From Phycisphaerales bacterium (GTDB lineage: Bacteria > Planctomycetota > Phycisphaerae > Phycisphaerales > UBA1924): a DNA stretch of 64,000 bases. Position numbers and translations under genes: made by a program. Positions within the stretch are counted from its first letter, which is position 1; each line of letters begins with the position of its first letter. Under the pieces are notes generated by a model. It worked only from the letters and a program-made list of their open reading frames with translations. It was not told where the DNA came from and did no database searches. The stretch spans positions 62,001 through 126,000 of the forward strand of contig DASPKU010000008.1 of the NCBI GenBank assembly GCA_035627955.1, given 5' to 3'. Of this stretch, positions 47,643 to 54,920 are shown in pieces.

Positions 47643-47828
47643 TCAGGGGCGGGGGGTGTCGAAGCTCTCGTAGAACTCCTGCACTTCCCATTCTGACGGC
47701 GTGGTGGGGCGGTCCTCGCGCCGCCAGCGGTGCGGCTCGTGTACGCGGCGCTGCGAGCCGCTGGCGCGTTGCGGGCTGTCCTGCTCCTCGGCACGGCGGT
47801 CCTGCGGTGAACGGTCCCAGCGGTCCAT
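47643..47828 (-). CDS. Small hydrophilic hypothetical protein
   Basis: 61-aa protein rich in Arg, Glu, Asp, Gln and Ser, with two Trp-containing elements (HRWRREDRP, SEWEVQEFYESF). Accepted because ATG 47828 has GAGGAGG six nt upstream, one of the best RBS in the window. No recognised family. It follows the DUF2383 gene by 74 bp on the same strand and may share its promoter. Confidence 0.6.
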   Translation of the reverse strand: MDRWDRSPQDRRAEEQDSPQRASGSQRRVHEPHRWRREDRPTTPSEWEVQEFYESFDTPRP

Positions 47829-47902
47829 GCAATCCTCCTCGTAGAAGGCAAACCCCCGCCGGCGCATTCAAGCGGCGGCGGGGGGAGAGAGAGGGAGAGA
47901 GT

Positions 47903-48784
47903 TCATTCGCCCTTGCCGGCCTCCATCGCGTGCTTGATGGCCGCGACCTGGTCGTGGGCGTTCTTCACAAGTCGGTAATGGCGGGAGAGGATGACCTCGA
48001 CGTCGGGGGGCAGCGCGTTCTCATTGAGGGCGTTCTGGTAGGCCTCGACGGCCGCGTCCTCGCCGCGCTCGCACTCGTCGATCACGGCCTTCTCGCCGCT
48101 GGTGAGTGCGGCCTTGAGGTTGATCCAGCCTCGGTGCATGGCGCCGGTGAGGTCGCCCTTCTTGGCGGCGTCGTCGGCGTCGCCGCCGCGGCGCTTGATC
48201 TCGTTGCGGAGTTCGTTGGCGCAGCGCTCGCGTTCATCGCTGAACTGGCGGAACATGCCGGCGTGCTGCGGAGGGACCTTGTCTGCGGCGAGGTCGAAGC
48301 CCTTGACGCCGTCCATGCAGATTTGGAGCAGGTCGTGGAGCATGGGGACCCACTTGGTGTCGGCCTCGCGGGTCGCGCCGCCGCGCTCGATGCGGGTCCA
48401 TGCGTCCTTGGCGGCGTGGCGGGCCTGCTCCCAGGAGAGTTTGGAGAGGCCGCGGTAGGTGTCCCAGCGGGACTCGAGGTCGGGCTCGAGCTCTTCGAAC
48501 TTGCGGCCCATTCCGGCGTGGGTGGTGTAGGCCTCCCAGCCGTAGCGGTAGGCGGGGGCGTACTCGTCGTAGGTGGCGCCGGGCTCGACGTAGGGGCGGT
48601 GCTGGTAGTTCTCGCGCCAGAAGTCGAGCTCGAGGGTGGAACTGACGGGGGGCTTCTGCTCGGAGTGCTGCGTCCGAGCCGGCTGGTTGCCGGAGGGGAT
48701 CTCGGTGTCCTTCTCGCGCCCGAACCGGCCGCCTTCCTGGCGCGTGTCGCGGTCCTGGCTCTGGCCCTGGTTTGCCTGCTCCAT
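47903..48784 (-). CDS. DUF2383 four-helix-bundle (PA2169-type) protein with N-terminal extension
   Basis: 293-aa protein, ATG 48784 after GGAGGTGACTG. Residues ~50-130 (DFWRENYQHRPYVEPGATYD; EYAPAYRYGWEAY) form an aromatic-rich domain seen in stress-type proteins. Residues ~145-290 match DUF2383/PA2169, a ferritin-like four-helix bundle (LLQICMDGVKGFDLAADKVP; FSDERERCANELRNEIKRRG; HRGWINLKAALTSGEKAVID; ECERGEDAAVEAYQNAL; HYRLVKNAHDQVAAIKHAM). The first ~45 residues are disordered. Function unknown; such fusions are frequent beside stress genes. Confidence 0.85.
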   Translation of the reverse strand: MEQANQGQSQDRDTRQEGGRFGREKDTEIPSGNQPARTQHSEQKPPVSSTLELDFWRENYQHRPYVEPGATYDEYAPAYRYGWEAYTTHAGMGRKFEELEPDLESRWDTYRGLSKLSWEQARHAAKDAWTRIERGGATREADTKWVPMLHDLLQICMDGVKGFDLAADKVPPQHAGMFRQFSDERERCANELRNEIKRRGGDADDAAKKGDLTGAMHRGWINLKAALTSGEKAVIDECERGEDAAVEAYQNALNENALPPDVEVILSRHYRLVKNAHDQVAAIKHAMEAGKGE

Positions 48785-48890
48785 CAGTCACCTCCTGACG
48801 GGAGAAGCGTCGCGGGACGGGGTGAGCCGGCAGTGAGGGGCGCGGGCGCGGTCTCTTCATCTGGGCGGGGCGATTCCTTTAGAATGCCCC

Positions 48891-49892
48891 ATGCGTGTGG
48901 CCCTCCTGACCGCTCCGGGCGCGAACAACCCCTGCAACCACCTGCACCGTGCCGCGGCGACGCTCGATGGGGAGGGGGTGATCTCGCACACGCTGGCGCT
49001 GAAGGATTGGGGGCAGGTGCTCGACGTTGCGGCCGAGTCTCGGCCCGATGTGATCGCGCTGGCGGGTGCTGCGGAACCGGCGTGCCTGCGTGCGCTGATC
49101 GGAGCTGGAACCCACCTGATGCTCGAGCCGCCGGCGCTCGCGCCCGAGGAGGCCGAGGACCTCGCACGGACGGCCCGGCAGAGCGGGAGCATCATCGCGT
49201 TGGCGTGGGCTGATACGGCGTACCCGATGTCGCGGGCGGCGCTGTGGATGCTGCGCGAGCGCCGGCTGGGGCAGGTGCACGCGGTGTTCGTGGAGCACAC
49301 GCGGGCGCGGCCGGCGCCGGGCGGGGCGGCGGCCAGCGGGCATGTCATCACGTCGCTCGCGCCGGCGGCCGAGTGCTTCTTGTCCACAGTGACAGGGTTG
49401 AAGGTGCGGGCGGTGTGTGCAGAGGCGGTGCTCAACCCGGTGACGCGCGGGCACGATGACGCACAGATCCTGCTGCGCCTCGAGGGGCACAGCCGCGGGG
49501 TGATGACGCTGTCCCGCACGGGTGCGCGGGCGCGGCTCGCGGTGCGGGTGCAGGGTGAGCAGGGCACCTTGGAGTGGTCCACCAGCGCGCCCGGGCTGGT
49601 GCGCGTGACGCCCGTCGGCAGGCCGACAGAGGTGATCACGGCCGCGCACGCGGAGGCGGGGCCGCTCGCGGCGGAGGCGGTGCGGAGCGCGGGGGGGAAC
49701 GAGGGCGGGGTGGAGGCGCTGGCCAACCTGTACCGCGGGATGTTCGAGGCGGTGCGGGCGAAGCGCGAGGGGCGGGCGCGGAAGGGTCTGGGGCGGGAGT
49801 TCCCCACGACTGTGGACCTGACGCGGGCCTGCCGGTTCACGGCGGCGGCGCTGGACAGCGCCCGTGCGGGCGGGGTGTGGGCGGAGCTGTGA
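48891..49892 (+). CDS. Gfo/Idh/MocA-like protein with a degenerate nucleotide-binding motif
   Basis: 333-aa protein with the two-domain layout of Gfo/Idh/MocA oxidoreductases. The N-terminal part is Rossmann-like (DVIALAGAAEPACLRALIGAGTHLMLEPP corresponds to the usual E-K/R-P element, here LEPP). The C-terminal half is beta-rich (DDAQILLRLEGHSRGVMTLS, VQGEQGTLEWS). The expected GxGxxG is missing: the N-terminus reads MRVALLTAPGANNPCNH, and the catalytic Lys of EKP is Glu/Pro here (LEPPAL). It may therefore not bind NAD(P) in the classic way. No sugar-metabolism neighbours. Confidence 0.7.
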   Translation: MRVALLTAPGANNPCNHLHRAAATLDGEGVISHTLALKDWGQVLDVAAESRPDVIALAGAAEPACLRALIGAGTHLMLEPPALAPEEAEDLARTARQSGSIIALAWADTAYPMSRAALWMLRERRLGQVHAVFVEHTRARPAPGGAAASGHVITSLAPAAECFLSTVTGLKVRAVCAEAVLNPVTRGHDDAQILLRLEGHSRGVMTLSRTGARARLAVRVQGEQGTLEWSTSAPGLVRVTPVGRPTEVITAAHAEAGPLAAEAVRSAGGNEGGVEALANLYRGMFEAVRAKREGRARKGLGREFPTTVDLTRACRFTAAALDSARAGGVWAEL

Positions 49893-49925
49893 CGGTTGGA
49901 GCTCCGGGTGCTCACTGGGTGGCGG

Positions 49926-51017
49926 TCAGCACGGCCCCCCGCCCAGGACGCGGAAGAACGACTCGATGTCCTGGTCGGTGCCGATGTCGCCGTCGGCATT
50001 GAAGTCGGCGCCGCCCGCGAAGCAGGTGTCGCAGCAGTTGCCGCCCAGGCAGGCGAAGAAGGCCTCGATGTCCTGGTCGGTGCCGACGTCGCCGTCGCCG
50101 TTGAAGTCGGAGGTGCCGCAGGCGGGCGGCGTGCCCACGGTGAAGCGCACCCAGGCGACGTCGAACGCGCCGGGGGCCGAGAGCGCAAGGTCGTGCGTGC
50201 CGGCAGAGTGGGTCAGGCGCAGGGAGACGTCGGTGGGCGCGATGTTGGAGAAGGCCACTACGACATCGGGGAAGTCCATCGCGCCGGCGATGCGGTTGCT
50301 GTCGTCGTCGGGGCAGGGCTGGTTGTTGGCGAGGCTGCGCCGGGAGACGGCGATGTGGTAGACGCCGGGGCTGAAGGTGCGGGTGAGGGTGTTGTTGCCG
50401 CCGTTCGAAAAGCCTGGGACGGGGCGGAGCTGGTCGTCGTAGATGGCAAGGTCGAGGTCGGTGGTGCTGGTGGGGGCGCGCTCAATGGTGACCGGGCCGG
50501 GCGTGAACGCGCCGGCGAGCTCGGTTGGTTGCGTCACGTCGCGGGCGAGCGTCCAGCCGTAAGGCTGCGTGGTGCTGGAGGTGCCGGTCACGCGGAAGTA
50601 GAGCTGCTCTTCGCGGCCGAAGCCGTACCACTGGACCATGCGTGGCGGGGTGGTGTTGCTGGCGGCGTTCTGCTGGGTGGAGTCGCTGCCGGCGTTGGGC
50701 TGGCAGTTGGTCATGGTGAGGCCGCGGATGGTGGTGGGGAAGTTCGCGGTGGAGGTGCTGACGAGGCGGTAGCGGTAGATGGCGAGGGGCATGGGTGCGG
50801 TGCGGACGAGGAAGTAGTCGGCGGTGCCGTTGCCGGTGGCGGTGGTGCTGCTGCCGGTGGAGGAACCCGAGATGGTGTCGCCGGGGGCGATGCCCAGGAT
50901 GGGCGTGGCGGCGGCCTTGATGTTGTTGGGCTCGGATTCGGGGAAGGTGGTCTGGGCGCTGGCGGCGCCGCAGAGGGAGAGGATGACGGCCGCCGAGAGC
51001 ACACGCACGCAGTTCAT
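49926..51017 (-). CDS. Secreted GC-type dockerin-anchored protein 1
   Basis: 363-aa exported protein. ATG 51017 has GAGGAG six nt upstream; signal peptide RVLSAAVILSLCGAASAQ. Then FPESEPNNIKAAATPILG...TADYFLVRTAP resembles pre-peptidase C-terminal (PPC-like) domains, with a second beta-sandwich after. The C-terminal ~70 residues carry two EF-hand/dockerin-like units, DFNGDGDVGTDQDIEAFFAC and DFNADGDIGTDQDIESFFRV, each with a short Cys-Cys spacer (GGNCCDTC), ending LGGGPC. The same module ends the proteins at 53368 and 63438. Probably surface-displayed; function unknown. Confidence 0.88.
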   Translation of the reverse strand: MNCVRVLSAAVILSLCGAASAQTTFPESEPNNIKAAATPILGIAPGDTISGSSTGSSTTATGNGTADYFLVRTAPMPLAIYRYRLVSTSTANFPTTIRGLTMTNCQPNAGSDSTQQNAASNTTPPRMVQWYGFGREEQLYFRVTGTSSTTQPYGWTLARDVTQPTELAGAFTPGPVTIERAPTSTTDLDLAIYDDQLRPVPGFSNGGNNTLTRTFSPGVYHIAVSRRSLANNQPCPDDDSNRIAGAMDFPDVVVAFSNIAPTDVSLRLTHSAGTHDLALSAPGAFDVAWVRFTVGTPPACGTSDFNGDGDVGTDQDIEAFFACLGGNCCDTCFAGGADFNADGDIGTDQDIESFFRVLGGGPC

Positions 51018-51143
51018 GAACGACTCCTCGATGTGGTGACGCAGGACGTCGAGTGGGGGTCTGCGCGAGGGCCGCGCAGCGTGCCGGCATATTCCCTGGA
51101 AGATTCGGTCCGGTTCCACCCGGGCGGAAGGTAGACTGCGGCT

Positions 51144-52703
51144 ATGACCAACGCCGCCCCGTCCGCGTCCGCTGTGCCCAACCTGATCGCGAACAAACCG
51201 CACGCGGGGGCGTCCGCGGCCACGCGCCCGGTGGTCAACCCGGCCACGGGCGAGACGCTGGCGCAGGTGGCGATGGATGACACGCGGGCGGCGGAGGCGG
51301 CGGTGCAGGCCGCGGCGGAGGCGTTCCCGGGGTGGAGCGCGACGCCGGTGGGGGACCGGTGCCAGTTCCTGTTCCGCTACAAGCAGGCCCTGGAGACGCA
51401 CTTCGAGGAGCTGGCGGCGCTGATCGTCAAGGAGCACGGCAAGACGCTGGCCGAAGGGCGGGGCGACGTGCGCCGCGGGATCGACTGCGTGGAGTTCGCG
51501 TGCGGGGCGCCGAGCCTGATGATGGGGCGGACGCTGCCGCAGATCGCGGTGAGCAGCTCGTTCTGCCGCACCGAGGACAAGTCCGGCGTAGGGATCGACT
51601 CGTCGGTGGACCGCGTGCCGCTGGGGGTGTGCGTGGGGATCACGCCGTTCAACTTCCCGGTGATGGTGCCGCTGTGGATGTGGCCGATGGCGGTCGCGTG
51701 CGGCAACACGTTCGTGCTCAAGCCCAGCGAGAAGGTGCCGCTGTCGGCGGTGCGCGAGGTGGAACTCGCCCATCAGTGCGGGCTGCCGCCGGGTGTACTC
51801 AACCTGGTCACCGGCGGGCCCAAGGTCGTTGACCACCTGATCACGCACGAGGACGTGAAGGCCGTGTCGTTCGTGGGCTCGACGAGGGTGGCGCAGCACA
51901 TCTACACCACCGCGACGGCGCACGGCAAGCGGGCCCAGTGCATGGGCGGGGCCAAGAACTACATGGTGATCATGCCCGACGCCAACCAGGACGCCGCGAT
52001 CGAGGGGATCGTGGGCTCGGCGTTCGGCAACAGCGGGCAGCGGTGCCTGGCGGGCAGCGTGTGCGTGGCGGTGGGGGACACGCCGGGCTGGCTGATCCCG
52101 AAGCTGAAGGAGGCCGTGGGGCGGATCAAGGTGGCGCGGGGGGATGAGCCCGGGTGCGGGATGGGGCCGGTGATCGACGAGGCTTCGCGCCAGCGGATCG
52201 TGGGGTTCATCGAGAGCGGGGTGCGCGAGGGGGCGGAGCTGGTGTGCGGGGGGATGTCGGATGTCGGAGGTCGGATGTCGGCCAAGGCATTCTCCGCCTC
52301 CGACATCGCACATCCGACATCCGACATCCCCCGGGGCTGCTTCGTGCCGCCCACCATCTTCGACCACGTGCGCCCGGGCATGAGCATCCTCGAGGAGGAG
52401 ATCTTCGGGCCAGTGCTGAGCATCGTGCGCGAGGAGACGCTGGACGCGGCGATCGCCACGATGAACCGCTCGCGCTACGGCAACATGGGCGTGATCTTCA
52501 CCAGCAGCGGCTACCACGCCCGCCGCTTCAAGACGCACGCGCAGGTGGGGATGGTGGGCATCAACGTGGGCGTGCCGGCGCCCATGGCCGTGTTCCCGTT
52601 CGCGGGGTGGAAGCAGAGTTTCTTCGGCGACCTGCACGCCAACGGGGAGGACGCGGTGAAGTTCTATACGGAGAGCAAGGTGGTGGTCGCGCGGTGGATG
52701 TGA
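51144..52703 (+). CDS. mmsA: CoA-acylating methylmalonate-semialdehyde dehydrogenase, with in-frame hairpin insertion
   Basis: 519-aa ALDH-superfamily enzyme of the MMSDH type, oxidising (methyl)malonate semialdehyde to propionyl-/acetyl-CoA in valine, inositol or beta-alanine catabolism. Landmarks: VVNPATGETLAQV, GVCVGITPFNFPVMVPLWM, LKPSEKVPLSA, SFVGSTRVAQHIY, catalytic Cys301 in NSGQRCLAGS, EEEIFGPVLSIVREETL and FPFAGWKQSFFGDLH. Residues ~370-397 are an insertion made by an inverted heptamer array (52249-52332; MSDVGGRMSAKAFSASDI), in the loop between LVCGG and RGCFVPPTIF, where homologues have a short turn. Catalytic residues are intact, so activity is plausible. Confidence 0.92.
   Translation: MTNAAPSASAVPNLIANKPHAGASAATRPVVNPATGETLAQVAMDDTRAAEAAVQAAAEAFPGWSATPVGDRCQFLFRYKQALETHFEELAALIVKEHGKTLAEGRGDVRRGIDCVEFACGAPSLMMGRTLPQIAVSSSFCRTEDKSGVGIDSSVDRVPLGVCVGITPFNFPVMVPLWMWPMAVACGNTFVLKPSEKVPLSAVREVELAHQCGLPPGVLNLVTGGPKVVDHLITHEDVKAVSFVGSTRVAQHIYTTATAHGKRAQCMGGAKNYMVIMPDANQDAAIEGIVGSAFGNSGQRCLAGSVCVAVGDTPGWLIPKLKEAVGRIKVARGDEPGCGMGPVIDEASRQRIVGFIESGVREGAELVCGGMSDVGGRMSAKAFSASDIAHPTSDIPRGCFVPPTIFDHVRPGMSILEEEIFGPVLSIVREETLDAAIATMNRSRYGNMGVIFTSSGYHARRFKTHAQVGMVGINVGVPAPMAVFPFAGWKQSFFGDLHANGEDAVKFYTESKVVVARWM
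52249..52332. repeat. Heptamer-array inverted repeat inside mmsA-like gene
   Basis: Left arm 52249-52281 holds GGATGTC heptamers; right arm 52300-52332 is the inverted copy (30 of 33 positions match). The loop (52282-52299) is 18 nt, the same as in the ubiD-like element. In frame with the coding sequence. Confidence 0.9.
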
Positions 52704-52709
52704 TGTGGA

Positions 52710-52731
52710 ACGACCGTGCTCGGACGGTCGT
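52710..52731 (+). terminator. Hairpin after mmsA
   Basis: ACGACCGT-gctcgg-ACGGTCGT, perfect 8-bp stem, seven bp after the stop. No T run follows, so it may be a dispersed palindrome rather than a terminator; compare 26251. Confidence 0.5.
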
Positions 52732-52878
52732 GGAGAGCCGCGTGCCAACCCTGTGCTCTGACCGTCGTGCCCTCCTGTTATCGCGACATTTGGGGGCAGG
52801 GCCCGCTAATAACGCCGCTGGCGCTCCGACACGCGGGTTGTTGCCGCCGACACGAGGGAAAATGGCCCCGACGAGCCC

Positions 52879-53010
52879 CGCGTTGGGGCCACAACGGAAC
52901 TTTTCAGATGGGATGTGCTCCGCGTCGGGGCTGACTTGTTTCGCGTTGGCCGGAAAAGTTCCGCGCTGGGGGCGACGGGCTCCGCGTTGGGCGGAGATCC
53001 TTCACATTGG
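52879..53010. repeat. Array of ~21-bp phased CGCGTTGG-type repeats in a noncoding region
   Basis: The core (T)CCGCGTTGGG recurs with cgcg at 52879, 52921, 52942, 52962 and 52983, and a decayed CACATTGG at 53003; spacings are 42, 21, 20, 21 and 20 bp. It lies in the 664-bp interval 52704-53367 between mmsA and the dockerin gene, where no convincing gene was found on either strand. The rest of that interval shows nothing recognisable apart from the hairpin at 52710. Confidence 0.65.
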
Positions 53011-53367
53011 CTCGGTTCTGCCCCATGTCTGGGGATCAACGGCTGTTGGTTGCCCTCCGCGACCTGACCCGCGCGATCACCTGCGCAAGGGGGGCCGCTC
53101 GCAAAAAACCAGAGGTCCAGCGCATCCTTCTTTCCATCCTCTAATAGGTTGACAGGTCAGAACTTACCGCCGCGAATGCGAGAGGGTGTCGGCGGTCACT
53201 CGCAAAAATGTTTCCCCGACTGCATCAACGGTCCAGATGAGCACGGTATAAGAACGGCCTGAGCGGCTGAGCCCCGCCCCCTACTGCGCTTCCTGCACCT
53301 CCAACCTGCTCGGCGATGCACCCGTGTGCGCGCCATCCGCATGTACCTGCTTTCGGAGGCCAGGAGC

Positions 53368-54891
53368 GTGACGAGCCATTTGAGTTTTCTCAGCGCGATC
53401 GTTGCGTTGACAGCGGTCGCGGCCGCGGGGGATGGTCCGACCCGGGTCACCGACTTCGCTGCATTGCATCAGTACCAGGAGCACGCGCGGATCAAAGCGC
53501 TCACCGCCGCTGGCGACCACGCCGCCGCCGTCGTGCTGAAGACCGTCGACCATCGGGCCACCCGGACCGTGCTGTGGACGACCGGCGACCGCGGCGAGAC
53601 GTGGGAGATGCACAACTACTCGGACACCAAGCGCACCGCCGACTACCACCCCGCGCGGATCGAGTCGTGCCTGGGGATCAGCAGCGCGGGCGTGCTGTCC
53701 ATGAGCATTGAACTCTCACCGGTGCCTGGGCAGGCACGGCAGTTCAGCTACATGCGGCGGTTCTTCGACTCGATGTGGTTCGGCACCCCAGCCCTGGTCG
53801 GGCCCGTGCACACCGAGGGCGAGCCCATGCCCGCCGAGCTCTCGGCTACCCGCCGCTGGCGCTTCCTCAGCCGGCCCGGCATCACCAAGACCGGCACGCC
53901 CTACTGGCTGGGCGGCGAGGCCGACCAGCAGCGCGGGGCGGCGGTCAACCGCGGCGTATTCATGGGGATGACGCCTTCCCGCATCCTCTCCGGCGGCGAC
54001 ACCGTGGAGCCCGACGCCGCCGTGATCGGTACCGCCGCGTCCATCGAGGCGTTCTCCATCTCACCGCTGGGTTCGCAGATCGTCGCGGTGGTGGCGGTGG
54101 ACCGCGGGTACGCGGGCGCGGGCGAATGGCGTGTGATCAACCGCAACCTTTCGGCCCCTGAGAACACGCCCGACGTCAACCACACGCTCATCAGCCAGAG
54201 CGGCACCTGGAACGGCTACCCGGTGCGCCGCTTTTACTTGCCCGCCGCGGGCGAGGTGCCCGGGTGCAATCACCCGCAGCGCTGGGCCGTGGCCGCGGAT
54301 GTGATCGATTCCGAGGACCAGGACTCGCTGGTCATCGTCAACAACGAGCTCGCATTCCGCGAAGGGACGGCGGTGGGGGGGCTGGTGCTGTCCGGCCCTC
54401 CGATGGTGCTCAAGCTCAACCTCACCAACGACCTGCTGATGGTCTGGGGCGCCCGCGAGCCCGGCGCGAGTGTTACGACCCTCGCGGCCTTCCTCAACGG
54501 GGCTCCCATCCTTAGGGTCAACGACACCGTCGACACCGACGGCGACGGCACGCCGGAGGCCGACCAGGTCGTCACCTACATCGCGCCCGTGGCAGCCATC
54601 AGCGAGATGGCGAGCGCTGACGGCAGGCTCTCCGTCTACATCTCCGTTCATATCAACGGCGCGCCCGCCATCGTCCGCCTCCGCGCCCCCGGCACGCCGC
54701 CGGGCGGCACCTCCGACTTCAACGGCGACGGCGACTTCGGCACCGACCAGGACATCGAGGCGTTCTTCGCCTGCATCGGCGGCACCTGTTGCCCCACCTG
54801 TGGGTCGGCCGACTTCAACGCCGACGGCGATGTTGCAACCGACGGCGACATCGAGGCGTTCTTCCGTGTGCTGGGCGGCGGCAGCTGCTGA
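53368..54891 (+). CDS. Secreted GC-type dockerin-anchored protein 2
   Basis: 507-aa exported protein. I choose GTG 53368: GGAGG lies eight nt upstream and the signal peptide SFLSAIVALTAVAAAG starts at once; ATG 53341 is an alternative. The body is beta-rich with an Asp-box-like TTGDRGETWEMH, suggesting a sialidase/propeller-like fold. The C-terminal ~65 residues carry the GC-dockerin module (DFNGDGDFGTDQDIEAFFAC, then DFNADGDVATDGDIEAFFRV, ending LGGGSC). Only 29 bp separate it from the giant toxin-like gene, so the two are probably co-transcribed. Confidence 0.85.
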   Translation: MTSHLSFLSAIVALTAVAAAGDGPTRVTDFAALHQYQEHARIKALTAAGDHAAAVVLKTVDHRATRTVLWTTGDRGETWEMHNYSDTKRTADYHPARIESCLGISSAGVLSMSIELSPVPGQARQFSYMRRFFDSMWFGTPALVGPVHTEGEPMPAELSATRRWRFLSRPGITKTGTPYWLGGEADQQRGAAVNRGVFMGMTPSRILSGGDTVEPDAAVIGTAASIEAFSISPLGSQIVAVVAVDRGYAGAGEWRVINRNLSAPENTPDVNHTLISQSGTWNGYPVRRFYLPAAGEVPGCNHPQRWAVAADVIDSEDQDSLVIVNNELAFREGTAVGGLVLSGPPMVLKLNLTNDLLMVWGAREPGASVTTLAAFLNGAPILRVNDTVDTDGDGTPEADQVVTYIAPVAAISEMASADGRLSVYISVHINGAPAIVRLRAPGTPPGGTSDFNGDGDFGTDQDIEAFFACIGGTCCPTCGSADFNADGDVATDGDIEAFFRVLGGGSC

Positions 54892-54920
54892 TATTGCGAT
54901 CGACTCAGGACCACCCACCA

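Noticed and set aside
51018-52748. Minus-strand extension of the dockerin gene to 940 aa
   Set aside because: Antisense to mmsA; signal peptide and RBS at 51017 fix the start.
52879-53010. Phased repeats as a CRISPR array
   Set aside because: Repeats are short (about 11 bp), degenerate, spacers only ~10 bp, and no cas genes are present.
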